The notes beneath the pieces were generated by a model that had not been told where the DNA came from, made no database searches, and saw only the letters and a list, made by a program, of their open reading frames with translations. A DNA stretch of 64,000 nucleotides from Cunninghamella blakesleeana (Eukaryota > Mucoromycota > Mucoromycetes > Mucorales > Cunninghamellaceae): the NCBI GenBank assembly GCA_017871115.1, contig JAFCIZ010000008.1:1116001-1180000 (forward strand), read 5' to 3'. Shown one piece after another: positions 34,553 through 47,307 of this stretch. The translations under genes were made by a program, and so were the position numbers. Position 1 is the first letter of the stretch. Every line of letters begins with the position of its first letter.

Positions 34553-36422
34553 ATGACTACAAACGTACTGGATCCTTCTTCTATTCTACACAATATAAGT
34601 CAGCTTATACCTAATACTTTACAATCACCTTATGATGGTTTAATGGCAGCTAGTCATGTAGCTATGATTAGTGTTGGGTTTAAATATGCTGGGCTTGGCG
34701 ACGATGCTAGGCAAGGCAAGTAAAAAATAAAATAGCAAGTATTCTTGTTTGTTATTATTATTTGCTAAGTACCTTTTTTTTTTTTTACTAAAATAAATAA
34801 TAATAATAAATATAATATAATATAAAAAATGATGTTTTTTAAAAAAGGAAATTAAAAATATGCATAAAAACAATCATCTTTGTATTCTAGACTGAATATG
34901 TTATCACTATCGGGAGAAAAAATAAGACTAACTTTAAAAAAATCTTTTTTTAATTTTATTTATTATTATTATTATAGAAGGAGATGGTAGCCAAAGTAAA
35001 TTACCTGAAGAATGGAATCAACAAGGTCCTCACGTTTATTCGATACGATATAGCCATCCTCAATCTTGTCTTACCTTTGTTATAAAAAGCATTAAACTTG
35101 GTGATAAATTTATTATACATGGCATGGGCATTGGTGTAAGAATAATAATAATGTCGAAATAAAAATAGATAAAAGTTTTTGATCTACTTCAAAGACTACT
35201 AACGTGATCATATTTTTTATTTTTTTTTTCTTTAAAAAACATGAAAAGGATAACAAAGTAGCCAGTTTAGAAATTTCACCTGCAGATTATACTTCATCAT
35301 CTTTTTATCCATATGCATCATCTTCATCTGATCAACCTTTAGTCAATGGGTTTATCTCTTCTACTCGTTTTAATGATTTCTTATTACTTTATAAAATTAA
35401 TATTATTCAACGTTTAATACCTGGGTTAACCAAACCTGGTTACACAGAAGAACCTTCCACGTAAATAAGTTTAACATATTTTTTTTTGTTTCTATTAGTA
35501 CATTTTGATAATATTGCATTAAATTTATTATGTCTGTATAATTTTATTTATTTACTAATTTATTGATATTAGAAATACAACAACTACAACCACAACTCAA
35601 CCTTCATCTGCTCAACCTCAATCGACACAACCTTCATCAACAACTTCACCTCCAAGACCGCCTATTTTTGACCCTTCCACTTCTCCCGATGATCCTATTT
35701 CTAGGTAATAACTAAATAAGCACATGTATCAATTGAATATTCATTATACTAATTTTATTTATTATTATTATCATTGCTGTTTTTATAATTAGAAACCCAT
35801 TAAGTGTTGGCCAAGACGATCTTAACCCCTTTGGTAATTCTATTCGACTTCCTGGGTAAATAAATAAATAAATAAAAGTATCAAAATAAATTGAGCTACG
35901 ATATATTTATATACATATATTAATTTTATTTTGATGTTTATTCTATTTTTAGATCACACTTTGGTAGCGGAGGTGGCGGCGGTGGCATGTTTGTTGGACC
36001 TAATCACCCAATGTTTAATAATAGAAATGATGATCCTTCAGGTTTATTTGGTGGTCCTAATCCTTTGCCTCGGTAAAAAAAGAAAAAAAAAGAAAAAAGA
36101 AAAAAATAGAATACATTTTTCTTATAGATGGCATATTGAAGGATTCTTTTTTTATTTTTATAGTGGTTCAGTTCCTCCTGGAGCTCGGTTTGATCCAATC
36201 GGACCATTTGGTAGTAACCCTTTAAGAGGTGGTAGTGGTGGTCGTGGCCGAGGTCGCGGTGGTCCATTCTCTGGAGAGCCTGATAATGACGAACTCCCTC
36301 CTCCTGTAAGTTTTTATTATATAATAATATTGATATCTTTTTAATTTAATTGACCTAATTATATTTACATATATATATTATTATTGTTATTATTTTAGGG
36401 ATATGATAATATGTTTATGTAA
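34553..36422 (+). CDS. Proteasome regulator PI31
   Basis: Eight exons, 34553-34715, 34978-35135, 35249-35460, 35573-35704, 35793-35855, 35953-36072, 36164-36305 and 36399-36422, give 337 aa. PI31 (PSMF1) binds the 20S proteasome through its disordered C-terminus and helps proteasome transport or assembly. The N-terminal FP domain includes SVGFKYAGLGDDAR, LPEEWNQQGPHVYSIRY and SLEISPADYTSSSF. A Pro/Thr linker and a Gly/Arg-rich tail (GGRGRGRGGPFSGEPDNDEL) follow, and the terminal GYDNMFM is characteristic. Intron 1 begins GCAAGT (34716); the nearby GT site gives an early stop, so a GC-AG intron is inferred. The last exon is only 24 nt. Confidence 0.88.
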
Positions 36423-36749
36423 AACAAGATTATAATCAATTTATAGTTTTTATATTATTTTAGTATTATTATTATTACATAGTCAATATATAAATATATT
36501 TATTAATAATAAAAAACTATTGAATAATGATTTATTATTACTCCTTTTTATCTTACACTTTTAAAAAACTTAGAGTGCCACGTTTATTTTTTTATTGTCC
36601 AGCGCTTAAAAAATTATCCTATTAAATTTAAAAAATTGAAAAAATTTTAAAAAAGGGATTTTTTCCCCTCTTTCCTTTTCCTCTCTCTCTCTCTTTTTTT
36701 TTTTTTTTGTTTCTATCTTTAATACATTTTATTTTATTTATTTTACAAA
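36423..36749. other. Intergenic spacer
   Basis: A short gap between two + strand genes, AT-rich with a CT-repeat tract (about 36670-36710) next to the downstream start. Confidence 0.5.
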
Positions 36750-38968
36750 ATGCCTAATAATATTGAAAAATCCTTTGTCGTATTTTCAGGTGGATCCGCT
36801 TGTAATTTTATATGTATGTTACAATAATATTTTGATGAACTTGAAGTTTATCAATTCATTAACATTTAAATAAAAATGCATAGCAAACACTTTCCAGTCC
36901 ATTACGCCCAATGTAAGTTATGTACTAGGTATTTCTGATAATGGTGGATCAACGGTAAATAAGATAAAAACAATATATATATATTTAAAATAGTAATATA
37001 ATAATGATAGTAGTAATAATAATAAATGAAATGAATTTATTGACTTATTTTTCTCTTACTTTTTCCCCCTTTTTTTTTTTACTCTACTTTATATAGAGTG
37101 AATTGCTTAGAGTATTAGGAGGGCCAAGCATTGGTGATTTAAGATCTAGATTAACTCGATTAATTACAACTGAAGGGCCTGATTCAAAGGAACGAATGGC
37201 TATTAAGGAATTATTAAGTTATCGATTGCCAACTGAAGGCCCCGCTCAAGATATTAAAGATGAGTGGGCATTAATTGTCGAAGGAAGACATAGGTAAATA
37301 TCAAATGAAAAAGCAATATGATAAAAAATTAAACAATATACTTGTCATAATGGACAAGAGAGAAAAAAAAAAAACTCAGATTTAAAAACCTTATTATATA
37401 TTTAATTATCTTTTCATTCCTTTCCTTTTTTTTAATTATATATTTATATATAAATAGGTTGTGGAAAGAAATATCCGTAGAGAAAAAAGAAACGATTCGT
37501 GGGTTTTTGGTTGCTTTTAATAGTGAAATCTTAAGACGTGCACATAAACATTTTAATTTTAGAAATGGGTCTATTGGTAATTTTTTTTTAACTGGTGCAA
37601 GGTAGCCTTTTATTTTCATATTTAAACTTGGACATATTTTATTTTATTTTTTAAAATATCAGATCTTAACGACCATTTTATATATTATATTATATTATAT
37701 TATCAAGACTCTTTTTTGGAAATCTTCAAGCTGCAATTTTTTTATTTTCTGCCATTACTGCTATTAGAGAGCCTACTCATGTTATACCTGTGATTAATAC
37801 AAATCATACTGCTGCTATTGCTGGTAAAATAAAAATAAAAATAAAATGAAAAAAAGGAAATATATGATTTTGTTATTTCTATATAAATAATCTGAGCTAT
37901 ATATATACTTTTTTTTTTCTTTTTAATAAATAGCTATTCTTGAAGATGGACATATATTACGTGGTCAATGTGAAATCAGTCATCCCGGTCAACATCAATC
38001 CAATCGATTCCGAGTCATGAATCCTATTGATGCTTTTTCCAAATTAGCCATTCCTAATTCGCCCATTACAGCAACTGATGAAGGCAACAATTCCAATTTA
38101 ATTTTTTCGAAATGTGACGAAGAGAAATTATCAGCCGCTATTCGACGAATATATTATATGAATGAATATGGACAAGAGATTTATCCATTACCTAATCCTA
38201 AAGTGATTGAACAAATCAACGAATTAAATACATTAGTGTATTCGATTGGATCTCTTTATACTTCCATCTTACCTTGTTTGATTCTTCGTGGAATTGGGAA
38301 CGCTATTGCTCGATCTAAAACATTACAGCACAAGATTTTAATATTAAATGGTACACCTGACAGAGAAACCGATGGATATACGGCTATAGATTTTATTGGC
38401 ACCATCACTAATGCATTAAACGAAAGTCAATTGATTGATGCCAGGCATGATTATTATGATACACATGTGGATCAAGAACAATTTTATCATAATGGAATGT
38501 ACCCTCATCATTCAAGCGATGCTTACATTCGACCTGTGGATCATGGATTTAAAAAGTGGCCACCAGAATCATCTCCCATCATTCGTCCTACCATTCATGT
38601 CAATACCATTAGTGAGCCGATTTTACAATTAAGAACCTCTTCTTCTACACCTTCTACTGGTGTTTGTACTCCTCCTTTCCCTCATGAATTGGTTCCCAAT
38701 TCACCTCCTTCTGCTTATATTACTCATTTGATTTATTTGGAAGATTCACGTGAGTGAAAAAAAATATTAAATAAAATAAGTATATACATTTATATTGACT
38801 TAATTTTATGCTGATTTTTTTATAGTAATACCTGTAGATATTGAAGCCATTGAAAAACTTGGTATCAAATGCTATTCTGTTAAAAGTGATCCAACTGCAT
38901 CAAAACCTCAATACGGATCTGATACATTACAAGACGTTTTAGAATCAATTTTGAACACTCCCAATTAG
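36750..38968 (+). CDS. CofD/YvcK-family protein (yeast YNL011C-like)
   Basis: Seven exons, 36750-36813, 36884-36954, 37097-37293, 37458-37601, 37708-37823, 37934-38749 and 38826-38968, give 516 aa. It belongs to the CofD-like (UPF0052) family, found in bacteria as 2-phospho-L-lactate transferase and YvcK; the fungal members have no settled role. Motifs are FVVFSGGSACN at the N-terminus, VSYVLGISDNGGSTSELLR, LGGPSIGDLRSRLTRLI, then FNFRNGSIGNFFLTGARLFF and IPVINTNHTAAIA. The glycine-rich loop and DNGGS substrate loop are both intact. There is no targeting signal. Exon phases are all consistent. Confidence 0.88.
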
Positions 38969-39312
38969 ATATTTTTTTTTTTACAGTATTTAAATTTATC
39001 TCTGCAAGTTTTATATATTTATTATTTTTGATACTATATCAATGACTAATTTATTTATAATCAAATAAAATTATATTTTATTGCTCTATAATAAAATTAT
39101 TGTTTATTACTGTAAATACATATATGTATACGCTCAAAAGGCGAGTAAAAAAATAAGGAAAAGTAAGATAAAGTAAAAAAAATACAGCTTAAAAAATAAC
39201 TGTAATTTATCATTTTATTTCAAAAATTGATTTTAAATAATTGTTTCATAGAACTATCACTAATATACATGTATATACGTATGCGTATCATTTTCTAGCT
39301 ATTATCTGCAAG
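38969..39312. other. Convergent intergenic region
   Basis: 3' flanks of two converging genes. AT-rich, with AATAAAATTATATT-like poly(A)-signal sequence near 39060-39105. Confidence 0.5.
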
Positions 39313-39573
39313 CTACATTGGCAGACAGGTATATGCGATTCCTGAACATTTTCCTTTTCCGAAAGGGAGTTTACATGGAGCACCCTTTTCATCAGCTATA
39401 ATTTTAGGAAGATGAAATTTCTTTGTACATACGGTAGCACACAAGTATCTACGACTAGTATATCCTTCAGGACACACGGAAACTGCTGGTTCAGGCAGTG
39501 GCTCAGTGTCTTCTTGACATTTTACTAAAATTAAACATAATAAAAGTAAAATAATTATGTTTCTTATATTCAT
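39313..39573 (-). CDS. Small secreted cysteine-rich protein
   Basis: One exon of 86 aa. A clear signal peptide (MNIRNIIILLLLCLILVKC, cleavage likely near residue 19-20) is followed by an acidic/Pro stretch and six Cys in a VCPEGYTSRRYLCATVC, APCKLPFGKGKC, YTCLPM arrangement, enough for three disulfides. Such proteins in fungi act as effectors, antimicrobials or wall components; I cannot place it in a named family. Intronless. Confidence 0.75.
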   Translation of the reverse strand: MNIRNIIILLLLCLILVKCQEDTEPLPEPAVSVCPEGYTSRRYLCATVCTKKFHLPKIIADEKGAPCKLPFGKGKCSGIAYTCLPM

Positions 39574-41267
39574 TTTTTTTATTGTAAAAAAGAGTTATAT
39601 ATTTCATTTTGTTTTTTAAAAATTGATTTTTATATGATTTTTTTATTCTCCTGACCCCTTCTTCTCCATTTCAGTAAACAATCCTTTTCAAAAAAAAATA
39701 TAGGTACATTTTTCCACTTTATCTCGCTTATTTCCTTTTGTTTAAAATAGTATTCTGAAGTAAGGTTTAATAAAACAGTATTCTTTTTATTTTTTATTTT
39801 ATTTTATATTTATATTCATTGCTTTACATCTATATTCATTATTTTTTATTTTTTATTTTTTTAGAGATAAAATAAATACAAAACTTACACATTAGAAACT
39901 TGGCGTAACCAAATCTGACGTTTTCATGCATCATCAAGTATCATGTGCATAATCAAACGCCGTCGGAAGTAAAAAAAAAGGGTTTTTGATGTTCAAGGAT
40001 GATCGTAAAAATACACTAGATTCCGTTTACCAACAATGTTTGTTTAACGTTCACAAACGTAAAACGAAAAAAATTAATAGTTAGAAATATAGATAAAAAT
40101 TATATTATATTATATTATATTTTGATAATTTTTGTTAATTATCTATTTTGATTTAAATGGTCTTTTTTAAAATGCACGAGATGACGCCATCAAAATACAT
40201 CCTACACCATCTTTATAAGTATACAAACTTTTACTACATTTATTACAATTATTTGAAGGAAATTAAACAACTTCAGTGAGAAAAGAGAATGTTTGATCAT
40301 TACGACCTGTAATTTGAACTGGGTTCTTTTGAACATTTAGATACTTGGGTTATATTAATTAAATATACAATCGTCATTGTACCTGAATATATCATCTTAT
40401 AAATTTTTATATGGGCCTTGATGCCACTAATAAATATAGGATGAGTTGCATTATGCGAGAGTTATGTAAAGACTTTAATTCATACACATCAAGTACTTTA
40501 AAAATAAATAAATGCCAACACTTTACAAAATAAGGACTGTCAACAATTTGAGTAAAATAAAAATGAAAAAATAAAATATTGTAGCATTAAAAAGTCAAGA
40601 AAATATTTAAACTAACTAATGTTAAAGTTAAGTCGCCACGTACCTCAGCTTATTTTCTTTGAATCATTACATGAACGCAGATGTACTTACTCATGCATCC
40701 TCTTTTTTATATTTTTATATTTTAATTTTTTTGAATCATTAAAGTATGAATATTTTTATATACTAAATTACACAGGCAATATTCAGGATCATTTTATGAA
40801 AGTTTATCTACATATATAATATGATTATTTCCCTGATATAATAAAATTTAAAGCCAATTGGTTTATTATCCATAGAAAAAAAAAGGACATTTAACTTGGA
40901 GTATTACTCTTTTTGATAAATAATGCCTTAATTTATGTCCTCATATCTATTGACTATTTTTATTTTTTTCATTTTTTTCTCTTTTAAAAATATATAGTTA
41001 GATATAAATAAAATAAATAAGATTTTTTTAAATCAACATATATTCAATATATTGTATTTTAAAAAGGCAGAGATATAGCAATTTTTTTTTGAGTAACAAA
41101 AGAAAAAAAGCGGAATTTTAATTAACTTTGTATAAATTTTTACTCCTGGAGAGCTTTTTTTATTATTTCCTTTTTTCTTCATCCATCTAATCTTATATTT
41201 ATATAAATATATATTTACTTTCTTCCTTTTCAATTTATATATACTTTTTATTTATATAGTTTTGCTC
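39574..41267. other. Long intergenic region with a coding-like remnant
   Basis: Upstream of both the secreted protein (minus) and ERV46 (+). Mostly AT-rich. A GC-richer stretch (about 39900-40060) may be regulatory. At 40263-40349 on minus there is a stop-bounded stretch that ends coding-like (VQITGRNDQTFSFLTEVV then stop), and upstream at 40407-40451 a MQLILYLLVAS-like peptide. Together they may be a decayed small secreted gene. Confidence 0.4.
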
Positions 41268-43047
41268 ATGGCGAAACAAGGATCATTGTTTATAAAATTT
41301 CGTCAGTTTGATGCCTATGCAAAAACTTTGGATGATTTTCGTGTTAAGACAACAACTGGTGCAACAGGTAGATTAATGATAAAATTATTATTATATAAAG
41401 TATAATGTATAATATAAAACACCAAGTATTATATCAATTTTTATTTATTTTTAATAAGTAAAGTATCAAGTTTATTAATATAATACATATATTTACTTTT
41501 ATTTTTTATTTCACCTTAGTAACTATTATTAGTACCTTATTGATTATATATCTTGTCTTTTCTGAATTGCTGGCATACTCAACCTCTACTTGGAGACCAA
41601 GTCTTGTTGTTGATCAAGGACGAAAAGAACAAATCACCATTAATTTTAATGTTACTTTCCCACATATGCCCTGTCATAGTAAGTTATAGAAACACATACA
41701 TATTTTTATATATTGTATTGTTTTTGCTAAAAAAAGAAAAAATAGAATAAAATGAATAGTTAGCTAATAATCGCGCACCTTTTTTTTTTTTTTTTTGGTA
41801 TGGCAATATATAGTGTTAAGTGTAGATATGATGGATGATTCTGGAAAACATATGTCAGGACTTACACATAATGTATATAAAGTAAGATTAGATACAATGG
41901 GCCAAGTGATTGATACAGAGAAGGAATATAGTATGTATCGTCTTTATTTTTTTTCTTTTCTTTTATTTATTTATTTTTTCCAAATATACGTGTATAAAAG
42001 ATTCATTACTCATTTTATTTTATTGTAGAACTTGGAGATAAAAGTCATGTATTAAAGGCGGCATTGGAAAATAAAGATGAATGCGGAAGTTGTTATTCTG
42101 CTCCACCTGTTAGAGAAGATGGCTGTTGTCCAACCTGTGCAGATGTTCGTGAAGCTTATGTTAAAAATGGATGGGCACTTGCCGAACCTGATTTAATAGA
42201 ACAGTGTGTAAAAGAAAACTATAAAGAATTATTCGAAAAACACTCAAATGAAGGATGCAATTTAAATGGCCATTTGTCAATCAATAAAGTCCGCGGTAAT
42301 TTCCATATTGCCCCAGGTCAAGCTTTTGCAACAAATAACATGCATCTTCATGATGTCCAAACCTTCTTAAGTGGTGGTCCTGATGGTCATGCCTTTGATT
42401 TATCTCATACCATTCACTTACTGAAATTTGGTCCTTTGGATACTGATCATATTCCTGAAGATGCTTTAACTCTTACAACACCATTAAGCGGAACTACCAA
42501 ACTAGCTAAGCAAAGTAAAAAAAAAGGAATGATATATATGTAAACGATGGCCATTTTCTTATTTCTAACTCCTTTTTTTTTTTTTTAAAAAAAAATATTT
42601 AGCTAAAATGAATTATCAATACTTTTTGAAAATTGTATCTACCGAATTAGTCCCATTAAAAGGAAACCCGGTATATACTAATCAATATTCTTACACAAGT
42701 CAAGACCAAATAATTTCTGATCAATCTAATGAACTTCCTGGTAATAATAAAATATAATACTATATTTATATTATTATTATCATTAACATTATCAAACTAT
42801 ATTCTGGGATCTATTGTTTTATTTTTATTTTTATTTTTCTTAAAAAAATATAGGTGTATTCTTTTTATTGGACATCTCACCTATGCAAATCATTTATCGT
42901 GAAACAAGACCTTCGTTAACAAGTTTAATCACTGGTATCATTGGTATTGCAGGAGGTATTTATACCATTGGAGGATTATTTGATCGCGTAATGTATCGCG
43001 CTGAACGTTCATTTAAAAGAAAAGTGGAATTAGGAAAAGCTTTATAA
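41268..43047 (+). CDS. ERV46: Erv46/ERGIC3, COPII cargo receptor subunit
   Basis: Six exons, 41268-41367, 41520-41678, 41814-41930, 42029-42514, 42603-42740 and 42854-43047, give 397 aa. With Erv41 it cycles between ER and Golgi and returns escaped ER proteins. The N-terminus FIKFRQFDAYAKTLDDFRVK is followed by TM1 (VTIISTLLIIYLVFSELLAY), a lumenal domain with the conserved cysteine block (CGSCYSAP, CCPTCADVREAY), NFHIAPGQAF and LSHTIHLLKFG, and TM2 near the end (GIIGIAGGIYTIGGLFDRVM). The cytosolic tail ends KRKVELGKAL. Length fits yeast Erv46 (415) and ERGIC3 (383). Confidence 0.95.
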
Positions 43048-43835
43048 TGAATTTTTTTATATGTTTTTTTTTTATTTAATCATCATTCATTGAAATTATT
43101 ATAATTATTTCTACTATTTTTACTATAAATCAATAAATATGCATGTTAGTAAACATTATTTTTCCTTATTTAAATAGATTAACTCTAAATTACATATTAA
43201 CACAAAAAAAAAAAAGATATTATATTTAATTAATCCTACATAATATATAATACGTATATCATATAAAGATATGTTTATCCTACAAGTTAACAAAATTTAA
43301 TTTGTTTAAACATCTTTAGTGTCTATTTTTGTCTATGTATTTACATACTTAAAAAACAACTAAGGGAAGTTAAAGAATAGAATTTTAATGAGCATACTAT
43401 ACGTAATGAGTTTCAGAATTTTTAATACAATGGCTAGAACAAAAAAAAAATTATAAATATATTTTAAGTTAAATTCTAAAAAAAAAATAGAAATACTTTA
43501 TTCATCATATAAAAAAACATCAATAGAATGAATACATTTTTAATATAAATAGTCATGGGCCAAAGACTCTGATCTCTAGCATAATATAAATTTATACTGA
43601 CTTTTAATAAATAATAAAACAATAAATATATATTTTAAATGAAAGTGAATATTATTTATTATTAATATTATTATAATTACTTTTATCTATATTTTATAAA
43701 GGATGATTATTTAAATAGTTTGGTAAAACAGAAATATAAACAAAAAGTGAAGGAATGTATAGAATTTTTTTTTTTTCTTTTTTTTTGGAATCTTAAAATA
43801 AAATCATTTGTATTATAATTTTTCATTTTTTAATT
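43048..43835. other. Convergent intergenic region
   Basis: AT-rich DNA between the 3' ends of ERV46 and LYS4. No gene seen. Confidence 0.5.
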
Positions 43836-46356
43836 TTATAATCTATTTTTCACCCATCCTTCTAAACCATTATCTAACCAAATTTCTTGTACACTCTTTC
43901 CAAGAGCACCAACTTTATATAATTTTTGAGATCCATCTGATTTCTTTACATTAACTTTACCATCAGCAACGTGAATTTCTACTTGCCAACCAGTGCGTTT
44001 TGTGAGTGATTTTGTACCCATATCCGATTTTAAATCATTAACCAATTCAGGAGATTCAATTAAAAGTAAAGCATTATTAATGGAATTACGTTTAAAGATA
44101 TCAGAATAAGAACCAGCTACCATGATGGTAATACCACGGGATTTAATGGCTGTAGCAGCTTGTTCTCGAGAAGAACCTGTACCAAAATTAAATCCACCAA
44201 CCAAAACATCACCTTCTTGAACCACATTGACAAAATCAGGATCATAATTTTCCATTACTACTTTACGCATATCTTCCAAAGTCATATCATCGTTATAAGT
44301 ATATTTACCGGGATAGATACCATCAGTATTCAAATTATCAGCGGGGCAGAATAATAATTCACCTTTAATAACAGATGGAAAATTGGGTAAGACTTCAGCA
44401 CTTGAAGAACTGCTAGCATCATCGTCATCTACTTTGGTTGTATGTGTTTCAATGGAATAACTTGGCTTATTACTGGTTAAAACATCTTTGCTGATGGATG
44501 AGGGTGAGGTGATTTTACCGGCAACAGCAGAGGCAGCAACAACAGCTATATATGAAAGAGGAAGAAAAAAGAAAAAAAATAGAAATTGAGTATTTTTCTT
44601 CTTTTCTCTCTCATTTATTATGTTTTCTTTTTCTCTGTCTATTTTGCTTTTAAACTTACCAGGAGAAGCAAGATAAGCTAATGCTGAAGGTGATCCCATA
44701 CGCCCTTTAAAGTTACGATTTGTAGCGGAAATACCAACTTCTCCATCTTTTAATAATCCAGTACCCAAACCTATTTATAATAAAATTGTATATATTAAAA
44801 AACAAGAAGGAAATGAGATCATCATCATCATATATATATTAAATCTTTTTTATTATATCATCATGATTATTATTTATTTATTTATTTTACCAACACAAGG
44901 ACCACAACCAGCAGGTAATACTTTAGCACCAGCATTGATTAAAATATCCCAATCTCCAGCTTCTTGGGCCTCCTTTTGTACTTCAGAACTAGCAGCGGCA
45001 ACATAAAACTCTACACCTTCCTTAACTTTATTCCCTTTCATAACTTGAGCGGCTTGTTTTAAGTCACCAGTACGTGAATTCACACAGGAGACTAAATAAG
45101 CTTTATTAATTTGAATATTCTGTTGTTCCAATTCATTTAAAGGTGTAGCCACTTTTACAGAGTTTGGACCGGAAACGTGAGGAGATAAAGTAGATAAATC
45201 CAATGTTAATGTTTTAGCATAAGTAGCATTAGGAGAGGGTTGAAGAGGGTGCTGAATTAAGGCTTGGATAGTGGATTCATTAATACGAGGGTGAATAAAA
45301 GGTTCGCCTTTAGCAGGAAGGGGTAAATTTTTATTTTCAAAATGAGTCAATTGTAAACGATTCATTCTTTTACGTAAATAATCAATGGTCAAATCATCTA
45401 CAGGAAAGACACCGGCTAAAGCCCCCCATTCGGTTGTCATATTGGCAATGGCTAAACGGTCTTCAATAGATAAACCTTTTAAAGCGTCACCTTCCCCATG
45501 AAATTCAATGGCTGTGTTCAAAACTTGATCATTATTAAATACCCCACATAAAGTAACAATTACGTCTTTTCCTGTAACACCAGCTGGTAACTGCCCCTTT
45601 AATAATACTTTAACAACAGGAGGAATTTGCCACCAAGTTTGACCTGTTGCCCAAATTGCAGCTGCATCGGTACGTACAATAGGTGTTCCTAAAGCACCGA
45701 TTCCACCATACATGTTGGAATGAGAATCAGAAGCTACGGTTAATGTATTAGGGAAAGCATAACCTTCTTCAATCATGACTTGATGACCAATACCACGTCC
45801 AGCAGGGTAAAAATCAACGCCGTGTTCCTTTGCAAAGCTTTCAATTTTGGTATATTTACTGAGGTTTTTTTCGGATTTATTTTGAACATCGTGATCCAAA
45901 GCATAGACAGGTTGTCTAGGATTGTAAATCTTGGTAGCCCCAATGGATTTAAACCTATTTATTAATAGAAAAAGAAAAAATAAGAAGAGGAAAAATTATA
46001 TATATGCATACAAATATCAATTTCCTCGAAACATAAGCACACATACATATTCTCACTTATCTATTCCTTTATTTTTTTTTAATAAATAAATAAAATAATC
46101 ATAATAGTGATAAAACTTACTTTGGTATAACAGGACCAGTATTATCATGAGTTAAGACATGATGAGGACGAATAGATACATAATCACCACTTTTTACAAG
46201 AGTGCCTTCAGGTAAATCCAAAGCATATTTTTGAACAATTTTTTCAATAAGATTTTGAGTGTCAGAAGCATTAGAAGCATAAAAACGACGATAGGAAACC
46301 GTGTTTCTTAAGGTGGTTGAGCGTAGTATATTTGTTTTAGATAGTGTAAATAACAT
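43836..46356 (-). CDS. LYS4: Homoaconitase, mitochondrial (lysine biosynthesis)
   Basis: Four exons on minus, 46121-46356, 44891-45954, 44660-44770 and 43836-44545, give 706 aa. It converts homocitrate via homoaconitate to homoisocitrate in the fungal alpha-aminoadipate lysine pathway. The N-terminus ([20 protein letters not shown], Arg/Ser-rich) is a mitochondrial presequence. Motifs are [46 protein letters not shown] and GCGPCVG (4Fe-4S ligands), [13 protein letters not shown] and [16 protein letters not shown] in the swivel domain. Compared with yeast Lys4 (693 aa) it has a Ser-rich insert before the swivel domain. It diverges from the G-gamma gene. Confidence 0.96.
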
Positions 46357-46961
46357 TATTGTAAAAAATAAAATAAAAAGAAAGACAAAAAAGAAAAGAA
46401 AAGAAATAAGAGTGGGGAGTAAAAAAGAAAAGAGATAAAGTAAATAAAGGAAAAGAAGAATGAAAAAAATAAAAAAAAATAGATAGATTATATATAAAAA
46501 AGGTATTGATAATCTTTTTGATGTCTGCTGTGTTTAAAATTATTACCCCAATTGATTAGCCAATCAAAACTGTTTAATTTTGATCTATTATTCTTTACCT
46601 TTTTTAAAAAACAAATTAACTATGTATCATCGTTACTATTTATTTATAAATTTATTTTTGTAGTGATTATATAGTTATCTCTTAATTATTATTATATTAT
46701 ATATATAAATATATATTTGTGTGTGTATAACAATTGGTCTTATTCTGGTTTTTTTTATTAATATAAATTTAATAAAATAATCTGCATGTTTTCTTTTTTT
46801 TTGCCAGAGTGACTATTGGCGGAATTTCAATTTAACTTTTTAATAAAAGTATTTTTTTTTCACACCCAAAATTTCTTTTCTTTTCCTTTTTTTCAACACT
46901 TTTTTTTTTTTTTGCCATATATATTAATAATATATTTTAGTTTTAACTTTTTAATATCATC
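46357..46961. other. Divergent promoter LYS4 / G-gamma
   Basis: Shared 605-bp upstream region. A CCAAT box lies at 46560-46564, and a pyrimidine-rich leader precedes the G-gamma ATG. Confidence 0.5.
46560..46564 (+). promoter_or_regulatory. CCAAT box in the LYS4 / G-gamma promoter
   Basis: AGCCAATCA carries a CCAAT core in an extended context favoured by the Hap complex, about 200 bp upstream of the mitochondrial LYS4 start. Binding is inferred from sequence only. Confidence 0.4.
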
Positions 46962-47307
46962 ATGTCAACTAATTCCAATTATACCCCTATGGCTACTCGA
47001 CGTGCTCAAAACATCTCAGAAGCTAAATTAAAACGACTATTGGAATATAATCAACGTTTACGAGAACAACTTGATGTTAATAGAATTACCGTTTCCGAAG
47101 CATCTACTGGGTAAACAATAAATGAAATGTGGATATATAGTTATCATTTATTAATATATATATATATATATATATTTATTTATTAGATTAATCGACTTTT
47201 GTAAATCAACTAAAGACCCAATGCTACCATCAGTATGGGGTCCTATTGATAAGAAAGACGATCCTTTTGCACCTACTAACTCAAGCGGATGTTGTATTGT
47301 TCAATAA
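46962..47307 (+). CDS. Heterotrimeric G-protein gamma subunit
   Basis: Two exons, 46962-47110 and 47187-47307, give 89 aa. It partners G-beta in membrane signalling (pheromone/nutrient/environment sensing). The coiled coil SEAKLKRLLEYNQRLREQL is followed by VSEASTGLIDFCKSTKDPML and the C-terminal SSGCCIVQ. CCIVQ is a CaaX box with an extra Cys, so farnesylation plus palmitoylation is likely. Length and the DPMLPSVWGP sequence fit fungal Ste18/Gpg1-type subunits. Confidence 0.93.
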
